Shown: positions 8,769 to 18,166 of the stretch, one piece after another
Numbering within the stretch: position 1 is the stretch's first letter
Layout of the letters: each line of letters starts with the position of its first letter
Assembly: GCF_003634015.1 (NCBI RefSeq)
Contig: NZ_RBII01000002.1
Span: 461,597-525,596 of the forward strand
Length of the DNA stretch: 64,000 nt
Reading direction: 5' to 3'
Source: Litorimonas taeanensis
GTDB lineage: Bacteria > Pseudomonadota > Alphaproteobacteria > Caulobacterales > Maricaulaceae
Made by a program: the position numbers and the translations under genes
The notes under the pieces: model-generated
What the model was told of the DNA's origin: nothing
Databases searched by the model: none
The model's input: the letters and a program-made list of their open reading frames with translations, nothing else

Positions 8769-9703
8769 GGCCGCCTGACCCAAACAGTACCGCGCTTTAA
8801 GAGGCGACCTTCTTTTGTAACCAGCGCAGGGGCTGCCATCTCTATTTCGGGGTCGCCTTCATTAATAACGAGAGCAGGTAATTCATCGAACCAATGTGCA
8901 GACGTTTTATCATAGTCTATAGCTTCAACGCCAACCCCCATTAAAAGGGACTTCATTTCTTTCCCGATGACTTCAAGGGCATATTTCCCATCATCTGAAC
9001 TGCGTGCCTCTAGCAAGTTTTGAAACAGAGCCATGAGAGCTGCATTCTCATGCCATTGGCTTTCTGGTTCTGTTTGCACCATTCGAGCCAATATATGGTC
9101 GGCTGTCGCTAAGGCATCGCTGATTTGATTCAAAAATCCAGCGGTGTCGGTGCGAATAAAAGCTTCTGCTGATAAATTACGCCCGTCAGGAGCGGGCAGG
9201 CGGTTTTGAGTTTTAAAGAATGGGATCCGCTCTAACACATTCGACTTAAGTGTCGTAACGGCATGTAAACCCGCTAATAGACCCGCGCTAACCACGACAA
9301 GCCCCGTGCCTTGTAACAGACCTAAGGTCGCTAAGCCGGCCGCGCTGATATAAAACACACCCGGCCGCCAGACTTTTAGACCATCTAACAGGCTTGTCTT
9401 TGGGGCTATCTCAACAATCTGCACATCCGCTTGGGTGGCCCGATCTAATACCCCTGCCCCTGACTTAATAATCTCTAAAAGCCACAGGCCTGATTTTTGT
9501 ATCTGAGGATCAGTCACGCTTCGCGTAAAACTCAGCCCCGTACGGTCCAAGGCGCGCCGCGCCTCCCCAACTACTTGTGCCGGTGTTAAATCTGGCTTCA
9601 AAGCCTTGCGTAAATATGTGCGCTCTTGCGCAAAGTGAAGTGCCAAAGAGGGGGGCGTTATAAGGGTGGTATTTCCCGTTTCTTTCTGCACATTTTTGCT
9701 CAT
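8765..9703 (-). CDS. GrpE-like membrane protein, partner of the Hsp70-like ATPase
   Basis: A 312-residue protein I call GrpE-like from its C-terminus. A helical segment (about 185-255, FLNQISDALATADHIL to VIGKEMKSLL) leads into GVGVEAIDYD, a WFDELPAL segment, then AAPALVTKEGRLLKR and a final GTVWVRRP. This parallels GrpE, where a long helix precedes GV-x-x-ID, F(D/N)PxxHEA and a small beta domain ending LRPAxVxV. Unlike GrpE it has a hydrophobic hairpin at about residues 115-152. Its stop overlaps the start of the Hsp70-like gene. The resemblance is by eye and moderate; an alternative is an unrelated membrane adaptor. Confidence 0.6.
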   Translation of the reverse strand: MSKNVQKETGNTTLITPPSLALHFAQERTYLRKALKPDLTPAQVVGEARRALDRTGLSFTRSVTDPQIQKSGLWLLEIIKSGAGVLDRATQADVQIVEIAPKTSLLDGLKVWRPGVFYISAAGLATLGLLQGTGLVVVSAGLLAGLHAVTTLKSNVLERIPFFKTQNRLPAPDGRNLSAEAFIRTDTAGFLNQISDALATADHILARMVQTEPESQWHENAALMALFQNLLEARSSDDGKYALEVIGKEMKSLLMGVGVEAIDYDKTSAHWFDELPALVINEGDPEIEMAAPALVTKEGRLLKRGTVWVRRP

Positions 9704-9785
9704 AGGGTTTATGTCGGGGCGAGGTCGTGAAGAGTCAAGGCGTCTAGCGCTCTGATACCAATATGAGGCCCAGCAATAGGCCGGG

Positions 9786-10024
9786 AAAAACCCAAGGGTT
9801 TACGGTCGGATTTTATGGACTGTACTGAAATGAAAAACGGCCCTGTTAAGACACAGCCTTCCCCCGAAGACGTAATCCTAACAGAGCCTTCGGATAAGAG
9901 CCAGATTACTTCGGGGCAGTGAACTAACCTTGGCTGATTATCCGATATTTGAAGGCGTGTTTAGGGAAGCTTTTCAGTGCCTGCCCTACACATCCTAATC
10001 CGATGAGGTCTCTCTACAGGCACC
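9786..10024 (-). ncRNA. Candidate structured RNA or 5' leader upstream of the GrpE/Hsp70-like pair
   Basis: This gene-free stretch (9704-10193) is rich in base-pairing. Hairpin 1 pairs 9877-9903 with 9931-9965, extended by 9822-9829 with 9971-9978. Hairpin 2 has perfect 7-bp arms at 9977-9983 and 10017-10023. On the minus strand a promoter-like pair (TTCAAA at 10058-10053 and TAGTGT at 10036-10031) would start transcription close to hairpin 2. A short stem at about 9787-9802 (AAACCC/GGGTTT) followed by Ts could end it. The pairing itself does not fix the strand. It could be a free small RNA (a 6S-like rod is conceivable) or a regulatory leader for the gene beginning at 9703. I do not recognise the family. 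Confidence 0.4.
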
Positions 10025-10091
10025 AAAATGAACACTATCTGAATCCGGCATGTTTTGAACTCTGCCACACAAATGTGTTCATTTTGCGTTC
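10024..10091. promoter_or_regulatory. LexA-box-like direct repeat and 12-bp inverted repeat
   Basis: GTTC at 10077-10080 and 10088-10091 are separated by 7 bases, the GTTC-N7-GTTC form of the alphaproteobacterial LexA operator. Overlapping it, 10024-10035 and 10075-10086 form a perfect 12-bp inverted repeat around the promoter-like hexamers. The site would control the minus-strand RNA and/or the GrpE-Hsp70-like unit. A GTTC-N7-GTTC match is expected about twice by chance in 64 kb, so this is tentative. Confidence 0.35.
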
Positions 10092-10142
10092 ATAAATAAG
10101 AATAAGTTTTTCTTGTGGCTCAATTTTTTAAATACACGCCTC

Positions 10143-10169
10143 ACAAAAAAACCCGCCATAATGGCGGGT
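10143..10169 (-). terminator. Intrinsic terminator of the gcv operon
   Basis: On the minus strand, ACCCGCCATTATGGCGGGT forms an 8-bp GC-rich stem followed by a run of seven Ts, 25 bases after the gcvPB stop. Confidence 0.85.
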
Positions 10170-10193
10170 CACAACCTTTACAAATACACAGGG

Positions 10194-11768
10194 TTATTCA
10201 GCCGCTTGCGCCTCATCCGCTGGTGGTGTCCACCGCAAAATCGGTTTTCTTGCGGCCCTTGTTTCGTCCAAACGACGAAGCGGAGCATATACGGGCGCGT
10301 TTTTAAAACTCTCAACCATGCCTGCCTTGGCCCGCAAAGCCAAAGAGCGCATTGATGAAATAAATCGGTCTAATTCACCCTTTGATTCAGATTCCGTCGG
10401 TTCGATTAACATTGCGCCATGAACGACTAATGGGAAGTACATGGTCATAGGGTGATACCCCTCATCAATCATAGCCTTAGCAAAATCGAGTGTTTCAACA
10501 CCCGTATCCTTTAGGAAACGATCATCAAATAATGCCTCATGCATACATGTACCTTCGAATGCAGGTGTCATGACATCAGAAAGTGAGGCTTGTATATAGT
10601 TAGCATTTAACACGGCATCTTCCGTGGCTTGCTTTAACCCGTCAGAGCCGTGGCTCATCATATATGTCAATGCTCGGCTATACATGCCCATCTGGCCATG
10701 GAAAGCGCACATTCGGCCAAAGCTGTCGCTCGCGGCGCCTTTAGCGGTTTCTACAAGTTTGAACTGTTCTCCATCTTTCACAACATATGGCAAAGGCGCA
10801 TAGTCTTTCAGAGCATCAGATAACACTGTGGGCCCAGAACCGGGCCCGCCGCCGCCATGCGGCGTCGAGAAGGTTTTGTGCAAATTGATATGCATCGCAT
10901 CCACACCCAAATCACCTGGGCGTACGCGGCCTACAAGCGCATTAAAGTTGGCTCCATCGCAATAAAAATATCCGCCTACGCCATGAATCAGATCGGCGAT
11001 TTCGATGATGTCGCTCTCAAATAACCCGCATGTGTTAGGATTAGTCAGCATAATGCCTGCAATATCAGAGTTCTCACCTGACTCTGATATTTTGGCGCGT
11101 AACGCTTCCATATCGACACGTCCGCCTGAATTTGCAGGAATTTCATCCACCGTGAAACCACATTGCACAGCCGTAGCGGGGTTCGTTCCGTGAGCGCTTT
11201 CAGGCACAAGAACGCGGCGTTTGTGAGAGGCCCCATCTGCATCGAGACGCGCCCGAATAGCCATCATCCCGCAAAGTTCACCATGTGCGCCAGCTTTGGG
11301 AGTCAAAGCAACAGCCGGCATATTGCATAGCGTCATCAGCCAATGCGATAGCTCATGCATTAATTCCAAAGCGCCTTGAACTGTGCTTTGCGGTTGCAAA
11401 GGATGAACATCTGCAAAGCCCGGCATGCGCGCGACTTTTTCATTCAGGCGCGGGTTATGCTTCATCGTGCAAGACCCTAATGGATACACGCCGAGGTCAA
11501 TCGCATAGTTCTTTTGGCTAAGACGCACATAATGGCGTAGGGTTTCGGGTTCTGACAATCCTGGAAGGCCAATTTCACCTTCGCGTTCTTGTCCGCCTAA
11601 ACGCGTCGCCCGTCCTTTTGGTTTTGGAAAGTCGATACCAGTTCGGCGCGGCGTTCCAACCTCGAAAATTAACGGTTCCGTTTGTTGCAAACCTTTAGAG
11701 CCAGAAACTGTTTCTCGTTCGTTCATATTGACGGCAACTGGGGCTGTTGGGCGGCCTTGGTTTTTCAT
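10194..11768 (-). CDS. gcvPB: Glycine dehydrogenase (decarboxylating) subunit 2
   Basis: C-terminal half of the split P-protein. With GcvPA it decarboxylates glycine using pyridoxal phosphate and passes the aminomethyl group to GcvH. The PLP lysine is K298 in [18 protein letters not shown], followed by the glycine-rich loop. CTMKHNPR and SAHGTNPA are other family signatures. At 524 residues it has the expected length for the two-subunit form. The start at 11768 overlaps the gcvPA stop (ATGA), so the two subunits are translationally coupled. Last gene of the operon, followed by an intrinsic terminator. Confidence 0.96.
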   Translation of the reverse strand: MKNQGRPTAPVAVNMNERETVSGSKGLQQTEPLIFEVGTPRRTGIDFPKPKGRATRLGGQEREGEIGLPGLSEPETLRHYVRLSQKNYAIDLGVYPLGSCTMKHNPRLNEKVARMPGFADVHPLQPQSTVQGALELMHELSHWLMTLCNMPAVALTPKAGAHGELCGMMAIRARLDADGASHKRRVLVPESAHGTNPATAVQCGFTVDEIPANSGGRVDMEALRAKISESGENSDIAGIMLTNPNTCGLFESDIIEIADLIHGVGGYFYCDGANFNALVGRVRPGDLGVDAMHINLHKTFSTPHGGGGPGSGPTVLSDALKDYAPLPYVVKDGEQFKLVETAKGAASDSFGRMCAFHGQMGMYSRALTYMMSHGSDGLKQATEDAVLNANYIQASLSDVMTPAFEGTCMHEALFDDRFLKDTGVETLDFAKAMIDEGYHPMTMYFPLVVHGAMLIEPTESESKGELDRFISSMRSLALRAKAGMVESFKNAPVYAPLRRLDETRAARKPILRWTPPADEAQAAE

Positions 11769-13102
11769 GACAAAATCTCCGCTAAAGCTTCACCAAAGAC
11801 ATGCATGTCCTCGTCAGTTGAAGTTTCCGTTACACAAACAAGGAGTAAATCATCCTGTCCATCCGTTAAGCGAGACACAGGAACACCGCCAAGAATACCT
11901 TTATCGGCCAGTTGTTGCACAACCTCCGCCGCGGGTTTATTTAATTTGACAGTAAATTCATTAAAGAAAGTTTCATTCAAAACTTCGGCGCCCTGAATCC
12001 CGTCAATGATGTCTGCCATGTGGCAAGCATATTCATGATTTAAAACCGCCATTTGTTTCAATCCTGCATCACCGAGCAGACTCATGTGAATCGTGAAAGC
12101 GAGGCAACAAAGGCCTGAATTCGTACAAATATTCGATGTCGCCTTTTCTCGGCGAATATGTTGTTCACGCGTTGACAGCGTAAGTACAAAGCCACGATCA
12201 CCATTTGCATCAACCGTTTCGCCGCAAACACGGCCAGGCATTTGACGAACAAGTTTTTGACGACAAGCAAAGAGACCAACATGCGGCCCGCCAAAATTAA
12301 GACCAACACCGAGGCCTTGGCCCTCGCCAACAACGATATCTGCCCCTTGTTCACCCGGAGATTTAATTAACCCAAGGGCAACGGGCTCGGTAAACACAGC
12401 GATCAATAGAGCCTTATGAGCATGAGCTTTTTCAGCAATTGGCGCAAGGTCAATAATCTCGCCAAATACATTTGGAGACTGAACGACCACACAGGCCGTT
12501 TCATCTGTAATATGGTCGATGACGTGACTATCACGGCCAGGTCGGCAGTCACGTTCATCAATCTGAATATCAAGTGTTGAAGCCAAGGTTTGCGTTGCCG
12601 CCGCATAATGCGGGTGCAGGCCAGGGGCAAGAATAGCTTTAGACTTTCGTGTCACGCGTTTGGCCATAACAACTGCTTCGGCACAGGCCGTGGAACCATC
12701 ATACATAGAGGCATTCGCGACATCCATACCCGTCAACAACGCCACTTGTGTTTGAAATTCAAATAAAGTTTGAAGCGTGCCTTGCGAAATCTCAGGCTGA
12801 TATGGCGTGTAAGCTGTTAAAAACTCAGAACGCTGAATCAAATGATCCACAGTGGCAGGGATATGATGTTTATAGGCGCCTGCACCGCAAAAGAACGGCA
12901 CAGAAGACGCGGATACAGACTTCGCAGAGAGCTTTGCCATATGCCGCTCTACGGCATGTTCGGATTGATGCTGCGGTAAATCGACAAGTCCTTTCAAACG
13001 CGCTGACTCAGGCACATTATGGAATAAAGCATCGATGTTATCGACGCCTATTACATCGAGCATCGCCGCCCTATCATTCTGGTTTAGCGGTAAATAACGC
13101 AT
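11765..13102 (-). CDS. gcvPA: Glycine dehydrogenase (decarboxylating) subunit 1
   Basis: N-terminal half of the split P-protein. The start at 13102 ([10 protein letters not shown]) matches the usual MRYLP N-terminus; an in-frame ATG at 13123 would add MDKKDNQ. Characteristic blocks are [43 protein letters not shown] and [10 protein letters not shown]. About 445 residues, normal length. Follows gcvH by about 115 bases and overlaps gcvPB by 4 bases. Confidence 0.95.
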   Translation of the reverse strand: MRYLPLNQNDRAAMLDVIGVDNIDALFHNVPESARLKGLVDLPQHQSEHAVERHMAKLSAKSVSASSVPFFCGAGAYKHHIPATVDHLIQRSEFLTAYTPYQPEISQGTLQTLFEFQTQVALLTGMDVANASMYDGSTACAEAVVMAKRVTRKSKAILAPGLHPHYAAATQTLASTLDIQIDERDCRPGRDSHVIDHITDETACVVVQSPNVFGEIIDLAPIAEKAHAHKALLIAVFTEPVALGLIKSPGEQGADIVVGEGQGLGVGLNFGGPHVGLFACRQKLVRQMPGRVCGETVDANGDRGFVLTLSTREQHIRREKATSNICTNSGLCCLAFTIHMSLLGDAGLKQMAVLNHEYACHMADIIDGIQGAEVLNETFFNEFTVKLNKPAAEVVQQLADKGILGGVPVSRLTDGQDDLLLVCVTETSTDEDMHVFGEALAEILS

Positions 13103-13217
13103 TTGATTGTCTTTCTTATCCATTAAACCCTGTTTTACGTAACAAGGCGCTATTCATAGCCAGCCTCGGCTGTTTTCATTGCACAAGTCATCAAATTGAT
13201 GACCTATGCCCTGTTGT

Positions 13218-13589
13218 TTAAAGTCCGTCGCAATAGGTTTTATACGCGGCTTCATCCATAAGAGATTCGAGTTCTGAAGCATCAGAGATTTTGATTTTCA
13301 AAAACCAACCGTCACCGTCGGCAGAAGCATTAACTGTTTCTGGCGCATCTTCGAGGGCTTCGTTTACGGCAATAACTTCGCCCCCAACTGGCGCATAAAC
13401 CTCAGAGGCGGCCTTTACAGATTCTACGACGGCGGCTTCATCGCCTTTATCCATCTCGCGTCCAATTTCAGGCAATTCAACAAAAACAACATCGCCAAGC
13501 TGTGTGGCTGCATAAGGGGAAATACCGACAGTACCCGTATCACCGTCGACTTTTATCCATTCGTGGTCTTCTGTGTATTTTATGCTCAT
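13218..13589 (-). CDS. gcvH: Glycine cleavage system H protein
   Basis: Lipoyl carrier that shuttles the aminomethyl intermediate between the P and T proteins and is reoxidised by lipoamide dehydrogenase. The lipoylation site is K59 in AVVESVKAASE. The N-terminal YTEDHEWIKVDG and the GDVVFVELPEIG segments are typical. 123 residues, full length. Start overlaps the gcvT stop by 4 bases (ATGA). Confidence 0.97.
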   Translation of the reverse strand: MSIKYTEDHEWIKVDGDTGTVGISPYAATQLGDVVFVELPEIGREMDKGDEAAVVESVKAASEVYAPVGGEVIAVNEALEDAPETVNASADGDGWFLKIKISDASELESLMDEAAYKTYCDGL

Positions 13590-14761
13590 GATGAATGTCC
13601 TCTGAAATAATTATGCGGAGAAAAAGGAAGTCTAACGACGGTTGCCGGGCGCGCTTTACCGCGCACGATAAGTTGGACGGGCGTTCCCGCCTTGACAAAT
13701 TTACGCGTGACATAACCCATAGCAATGGGGCCTTCGACAGTTGGACCAAAACCACCTGATGTGATTTCGCCAATCACATTACCGTCCATGTCCTGAATTT
13801 CTGTGTGTTCGCGAGCGGGCGCTTTACCATCAGGCTTGATGCCGACAAGGCGTTTCGTTGTCTTATCCGCGAGATCGGCCGCGACGCGTTTCGCGCCTAA
13901 ATAGCCTGCCTTGGCATCACGGCGATGTTTTTGTACCGACCAGATAAGACCAGCCTCAATCGGAGAAACAGTCGTGTCAATATCATGACCATAAAGACAA
14001 AGCCCAGCCTCGAGGCGAAGACTATCCCGCGCGCCCAAACCAATAGGCTCAACATCATCATATTTCAAAAGCTCTTCGACCAAGCGTACCATGTCTTCAT
14101 GTTTGGCAGAAATCTCATATCCATCCTCACCTGTATATCCCGAACGTGAGACATGCGCCCAGACAGGCTCAGCCAATGTGCCTTTTAATTCCAAATCTGT
14201 ATGTGTCATGAAAATGAGGTCTTCAACCTCAGGCGCAAAACATCCCAATATGGCGGCCGCCCTCGGCCCCTGCAAAGCAATCAAAGACAATGTGTCATCT
14301 TTGATCATGACGTTCACGCCCTTTGGCATATGTTTCTTTAGATGTTTATAATCAGCCTCTTTGCAGCCTGCATTAACGACTAAATAGAGCGCATGTTCAT
14401 AGCCCTTCATCGCAAGGCGGGAGATCATCAAATCATCGAGAATACCGCCATCTTCATTCAAAAATTGTGAATAACGCTGCTGCCCCGGCTTAAGGGATTG
14501 AATGTCCGCTGGGACTAATTTCTCGAGTGCTTTTGCGACTGTAGCAAAGTCTTTATCATCTGACATGAGGAAAACTTGCCCCATATGGGAGACGTCAAAC
14601 AATCCTGCCTTTTCCCGCGTGTGAAGATGCTCTCCTTTCACGCCGAGCGGATATTGCACGGGCATATCATAGCCCGCAAAAGGTACCATTTTAGCACCAA
14701 GCGCGACATGTGTTGCATGAAGCGCTGTTTGTTTTAATTCAGTTGTCGTGTCGTCAGACAT
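13586..14761 (-). CDS. gcvT: Glycine cleavage system aminomethyltransferase (T protein)
   Basis: Transfers the methylene carbon from GcvH-bound aminomethyl to tetrahydrofolate, releasing ammonia. The start at 14761 (MSDDTTTELK) is an ATG; a GTG six bases earlier is also in frame. Family landmarks are MVPFAGYDMPVQYP, FDVSHMGQV, ALQGPRA, SRTGYTGEDGYE in the variant form SRSGYTGEDGYE, LGARDSLRLEAGLCLYGHD and GxVTSGGFGPT in the form GEITSGGFGPT. About 391 residues. First gene of the gcv operon, just downstream of the glycine riboswitch. Confidence 0.97.
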   Translation of the reverse strand: MSDDTTTELKQTALHATHVALGAKMVPFAGYDMPVQYPLGVKGEHLHTREKAGLFDVSHMGQVFLMSDDKDFATVAKALEKLVPADIQSLKPGQQRYSQFLNEDGGILDDLMISRLAMKGYEHALYLVVNAGCKEADYKHLKKHMPKGVNVMIKDDTLSLIALQGPRAAAILGCFAPEVEDLIFMTHTDLELKGTLAEPVWAHVSRSGYTGEDGYEISAKHEDMVRLVEELLKYDDVEPIGLGARDSLRLEAGLCLYGHDIDTTVSPIEAGLIWSVQKHRRDAKAGYLGAKRVAADLADKTTKRLVGIKPDGKAPAREHTEIQDMDGNVIGEITSGGFGPTVEGPIAMGYVTRKFVKAGTPVQLIVRGKARPATVVRLPFSPHNYFRGHSS

Positions 14762-14798
14762 AAGCACATCACGGCTCTCGCCGCGCCCAGTGCCACCT

Positions 14799-15024
14799 GC
14801 TGTCTCTTTGGGCCTGAGAGATTCACGAATACCACCCTTTCCCGAATGGCGTCTTCGCTTACTCCGTCGGCGGGGTCTTTCACCATGCCTTTTGAAAAGG
14901 CGACCCGCTTTCCAGCGTTTTAATATCCAAACGGTCCTTTTACCTGAGCGTTTCCGGGGCGGTTGCGCCTTCGGTGGCTACTGGTCCTTTTTCTAAGGCT
15001 CTGACGTAGCTCTCTCCCACTTGG
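14799..15024 (-). promoter_or_regulatory. Tandem glycine riboswitch (two aptamers)
   Basis: Read on the minus strand, two glycine aptamers lie in series before gcvT. Aptamer 1 starts at GGGAGAG (about 15018) and has the GCCACCGAAGGCGCAACC core, then ACGCTCAGGTAAAAGGACCG. Aptamer 2 follows with CGCCGACGGAGTAAGC and ends with AATCTCTCAGGCCCAAAGAGACAG at about 14800. The gap to the gcvT start is short (about 40 bases). The family normally turns on glycine cleavage genes when glycine is abundant. Confidence 0.9.
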
Positions 15025-15135
15025 ATATGATGATTCGGAATTGCGCGATAATGAACAAAGAGTCAATCTTTACCCTATAGGAATTCTGTTAAGTCTTCTG
15101 TGTTAGAAGAGCCTTAAGTTCAGACAAAAGCTATA

Positions 15136-15519
15136 ATGATGGAGCAGCCTGTGTCAGGGAAGTCTAAAGAAGAAATCGCCTTCGAGCTTGTATCAAAACT
15201 CAAAGGCGTTGGAGTATGGGGCGAAAATAACCGCGCCGAAATTCTTGATATGTATGCCGAGTGCCTAGAGGCGACATCAGGCCTGCGCAAAGTCAAAGGC
15301 GTGACATCAGCTGCCGCAATTAGCGCGCCTGCACCGCAGCAATTTGCACCGCAACAAGCCCTGCAAACGGCCCCATTACAAGCAAACTCTCCACAGGGCG
15401 CAAACCCACAAAGACAACAACAAGCGGCGCCGCAAATACCTCAACCTTCTGTAAATCAACAAGGAGCCATGGCCGCGCCTATGGCTCAAGGGTATAATCC
15501 GGCCGCGCAACAACGCTGA
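15136..15519 (+). CDS. Hypothetical protein with helical head and Gln/Pro/Ala-rich tail
   Basis: A 127-residue protein whose first 55 residues look folded and helical (KEEIAFELVSKLKGVGVWGENNRAEILDMYAECLEAT). The last 70 are low complexity, rich in Gln, Pro and Ala, and probably disordered. No signal peptide or membrane segment. Divergent from the gcv operon and convergent with argS (8 bases apart). I do not recognise the family. Confidence 0.6.
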   Translation: MMEQPVSGKSKEEIAFELVSKLKGVGVWGENNRAEILDMYAECLEATSGLRKVKGVTSAAAISAPAPQQFAPQQALQTAPLQANSPQGANPQRQQQAAPQIPQPSVNQQGAMAAPMAQGYNPAAQQR

Positions 15520-15527
15520 ATTTATAA

Positions 15528-17306
15528 TTACATGCGGTCTGGCGCTTCAATTCCAAGAATGTTCAAGCCCATTTCAAGTTGTTTAAGCGTCAACGCCGCT
15601 AATCCTAGGCGTGCTGATTTCACATCAGGATCAACATCATCGGCAAGAATATGGCAATCTGTATAAAACCGTGAAAAGCTCTGCGCGACACGGTAAATAT
15701 GGTCACATAAAATATGCGGAGCATATTTTTCAGCAGACGCCGCAACGGCCCGGCCAAAGGCATCCAATGCTAAAACCAGTTGTTTCTCTGCAGGCGCAGC
15801 CACATTGATTTTACCGACTGCAACACCTTGCTCTTCTGCACGGCGCAGCAAAGATTTAATTCGCACGACGGCATATAAAAGATATGGCCCTGTTTTACCT
15901 TCGAAAGCTGTGAATCGTTCAGGATCGAAAATATAATTTGTAAGGCGCTGATTTTGAAGGTCAGCGAATTTTAAAGCGGCAAGGCCTACTTTTCGAGCAA
16001 TTTCCGAACGTTCTTCCGCGTCAAAATCTGCGCCTATACCCGACTCCGCAAGTCGTTTCGAAGCGGCTTCATTCATAATTTCAATAAGGTCCTCTAGACG
16101 TAAAACACCGCCCTCTCGGGTCTTAAATGGTTTGCCATCCTTACCATTCATTGTTCCAAAACCCGCATGATAAAGCTGTTCTGATGTGTACCAACCTGCC
16201 TTTACGGCGGCGCGGAAAACTTGTTCAAAATGCAAGGCTTGACGTTGATCGACGACATAGAGAACAAGGTCTGGGTCATTCTCTTTTTTTCTATCGACCA
16301 GCGTCGCCAAATCCGTTGTATGGTATAAAACAGCCCCTGAACGCGCGAGAAGCATGACAGGTGGGACGTCTTTTTTTTCGTCCTCTTCTTCAACTCGGAT
16401 AATCAAAGCGCCATCATCTTCTTCGGTAATACCTTGCGCGCGAAGACCTTTAATCATGTCTGGAATAAGAGGGTCAACACAAGCCTCGCCTTTCCATAAA
16501 TCAAACTCGACGCCTAAATTTCCATATCCTATTTTTAAGGCTGCTACGGACACATTGATAAAATGTTCTAATAAAGCACGATAACCTGGGCGGCCTGATT
16601 GCAGTTCAGCCGTAGCCACGCGAGAGCGTTCCATACGTTCAGCGTCGCCCTTCGCCGCATTACTGGCCTGCGGGTAGAGGCGAGCCAAATCATTCATGTC
16701 GACGGGCGAAATGTCTGGATACCCTTCCGTCTTATTCACATCGAAATAAGGCAGGTCTGGTTGTTCTACTTCAAGCTCTGAAATCAGGTGACCCATTTGC
16801 AGTCCCCAATCACCCATATGCACATCACCTAAGACATGATGACCTTGGGCGCGCAATAATCGCTTAAGCGCCTCACCAATAACAGCAGATCGCAAATGCC
16901 CCACATGCATAGGTTTGGCCACGTTCGCGCCGCCATAATCCACAATTATTGACTTCGGGATTTCTTGCTCAATGCCTAGGCTATCGCTTTCAGCTATGTC
17001 TTGCGCGCGCGCGGACAAAGTCGCGGCTGTTGGCGCAAAGTTGATAAATCCAGGCCCGCCGATTTCGATCGATTCAATTGCGTCATGGTCTTTGACCTGA
17101 GCAACAATTTTTTGTGCTATCTCTCGGGGATTCGCTTTCTCGCCTTGTTTTTTCAATGCGCCTGCGGCTGCCATTGCCCCATTACACTGAAAAGGCGCCA
17201 AATCTGGACGATCTGATTCACGAACCGCCCCAAAATTCGGGTCTAAATCAAGAGCTTTGAAAGCAGACATAAACGCGGCTTCAAGCGTTTGTAAAATTGA
17301 CGACAT
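15528..17306 (-). CDS. argS: Arginyl-tRNA synthetase
   Basis: Class I aminoacyl-tRNA synthetase. The start at 17306 (MSSILQTLEAAF) is preferred over an alternative upstream start at 17366. The HIGH-type signature is PMHVGHLRSAVIG after the NVAKPMH block, with the additional VLGDVHMGDWGLQMG segment; the C-terminal DALR anticodon-binding domain ends in LNILGIEAPDRM. About 592 residues, normal length. The canonical KMSK is replaced by GTMNGKDGKPFKTREGG, as is usual for ArgRS. Confidence 0.97.
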   Translation of the reverse strand: MSSILQTLEAAFMSAFKALDLDPNFGAVRESDRPDLAPFQCNGAMAAAGALKKQGEKANPREIAQKIVAQVKDHDAIESIEIGGPGFINFAPTAATLSARAQDIAESDSLGIEQEIPKSIIVDYGGANVAKPMHVGHLRSAVIGEALKRLLRAQGHHVLGDVHMGDWGLQMGHLISELEVEQPDLPYFDVNKTEGYPDISPVDMNDLARLYPQASNAAKGDAERMERSRVATAELQSGRPGYRALLEHFINVSVAALKIGYGNLGVEFDLWKGEACVDPLIPDMIKGLRAQGITEEDDGALIIRVEEEDEKKDVPPVMLLARSGAVLYHTTDLATLVDRKKENDPDLVLYVVDQRQALHFEQVFRAAVKAGWYTSEQLYHAGFGTMNGKDGKPFKTREGGVLRLEDLIEIMNEAASKRLAESGIGADFDAEERSEIARKVGLAALKFADLQNQRLTNYIFDPERFTAFEGKTGPYLLYAVVRIKSLLRRAEEQGVAVGKINVAAPAEKQLVLALDAFGRAVAASAEKYAPHILCDHIYRVAQSFSRFYTDCHILADDVDPDVKSARLGLAALTLKQLEMGLNILGIEAPDRM

Positions 17307-17388
17307 AGGTTCTTTGGCTCTTAATCGTTTGTAGCGCTGTGGGCCCCCATCAACAGAAAGCCCCACTTAGCGGTAAAATGTTAAAGGA

Positions 17389-17988
17389 CTAGTTTTGCCC
17401 AGCAGAAATCCGGAAACGACGGCCTTCAGCATTGAACTGCCTTTGTTTCGACGTTAGCTCAAACCCTACAACAATCTCAAAGTTCTCACCCGATGTCGTT
17501 TCCGTCGCCCGAGGGATAGTGAAATTATCAATTTTTTCTGTGACACGGACACGATCTGCCCCTGCTGGAAATGTTACCTGTAATGGGAATGTTTCTTTGT
17601 TCATAACGGCAATGTTTTTCCGCATGATTGCGACAAAATATTCATAAGTCGCTGTGTTTTGTGTCGCCGCAGGGCCACGGCCAAAATCGAACGTAATCTC
17701 AATGTCACCTGTAATCGGCTCCGCATTATAATAACGGCACAGGCTACGCACATTCGCAATTTCGCCTGTGAAACCGACATTGGCAAACGCCTCTGCTTCG
17801 CCGCGAAACTCTACGATACGCGCCGCATCATAAATCGCAAATGCACGTGGACAGGCCCCTGCATTCTGTTTGGTCGCCGCATCGCCAACATTTAACACAT
17901 CAGCTGTGCTTTTGCAGCCAGCCATTACTGTCGTAACACCAAGCCCTACCAGAGCTGTCATCATCAAAGCACGAAAACGCATCATCAT
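17389..17988 (-). CDS. Putative lipoprotein of unknown function
   Basis: A 199-residue protein with an N-terminal hydrophobic segment ending in the lipobox VMAGC (Cys24), which predicts a lipid-anchored envelope protein. The rest is soluble, with strand-rich segments such as GDIEITFDFGRGPA and NFEIVVGFELTSKQRQFN. It follows argS divergence region by 82 bases on the same strand (upstream of argS). I recognise it only as a conserved-looking alphaproteobacterial lipoprotein; function not assigned. Confidence 0.7.
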   Translation of the reverse strand: MMMRFRALMMTALVGLGVTTVMAGCKSTADVLNVGDAATKQNAGACPRAFAIYDAARIVEFRGEAEAFANVGFTGEIANVRSLCRYYNAEPITGDIEITFDFGRGPAATQNTATYEYFVAIMRKNIAVMNKETFPLQVTFPAGADRVRVTEKIDNFTIPRATETTSGENFEIVVGFELTSKQRQFNAEGRRFRISAGQN

Positions 17989-18166
17989 TGTCCCATCTTA
18001 GGCCTTCAAAAAGCCCGCTTTCATTCTCATATACGTCAAAACTGACGGCATGGCGAAAACGGAGAGTGTGCAAACCACTACCATTCTGCTAGAGCAGGTC
18101 ATAGACAGATAAGTACGAAGCCGCAACGCCAAGATGACAGCTTTGCATCTGCGTGAGGAGAATTTA

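Noticed and set aside
9810-9990. 6S RNA or tmRNA identity for the paired region
   Set aside because: No tmRNA T-loop, acceptor end or tag sequence, and I could not match 6S consensus elements; kept only as a structured candidate.
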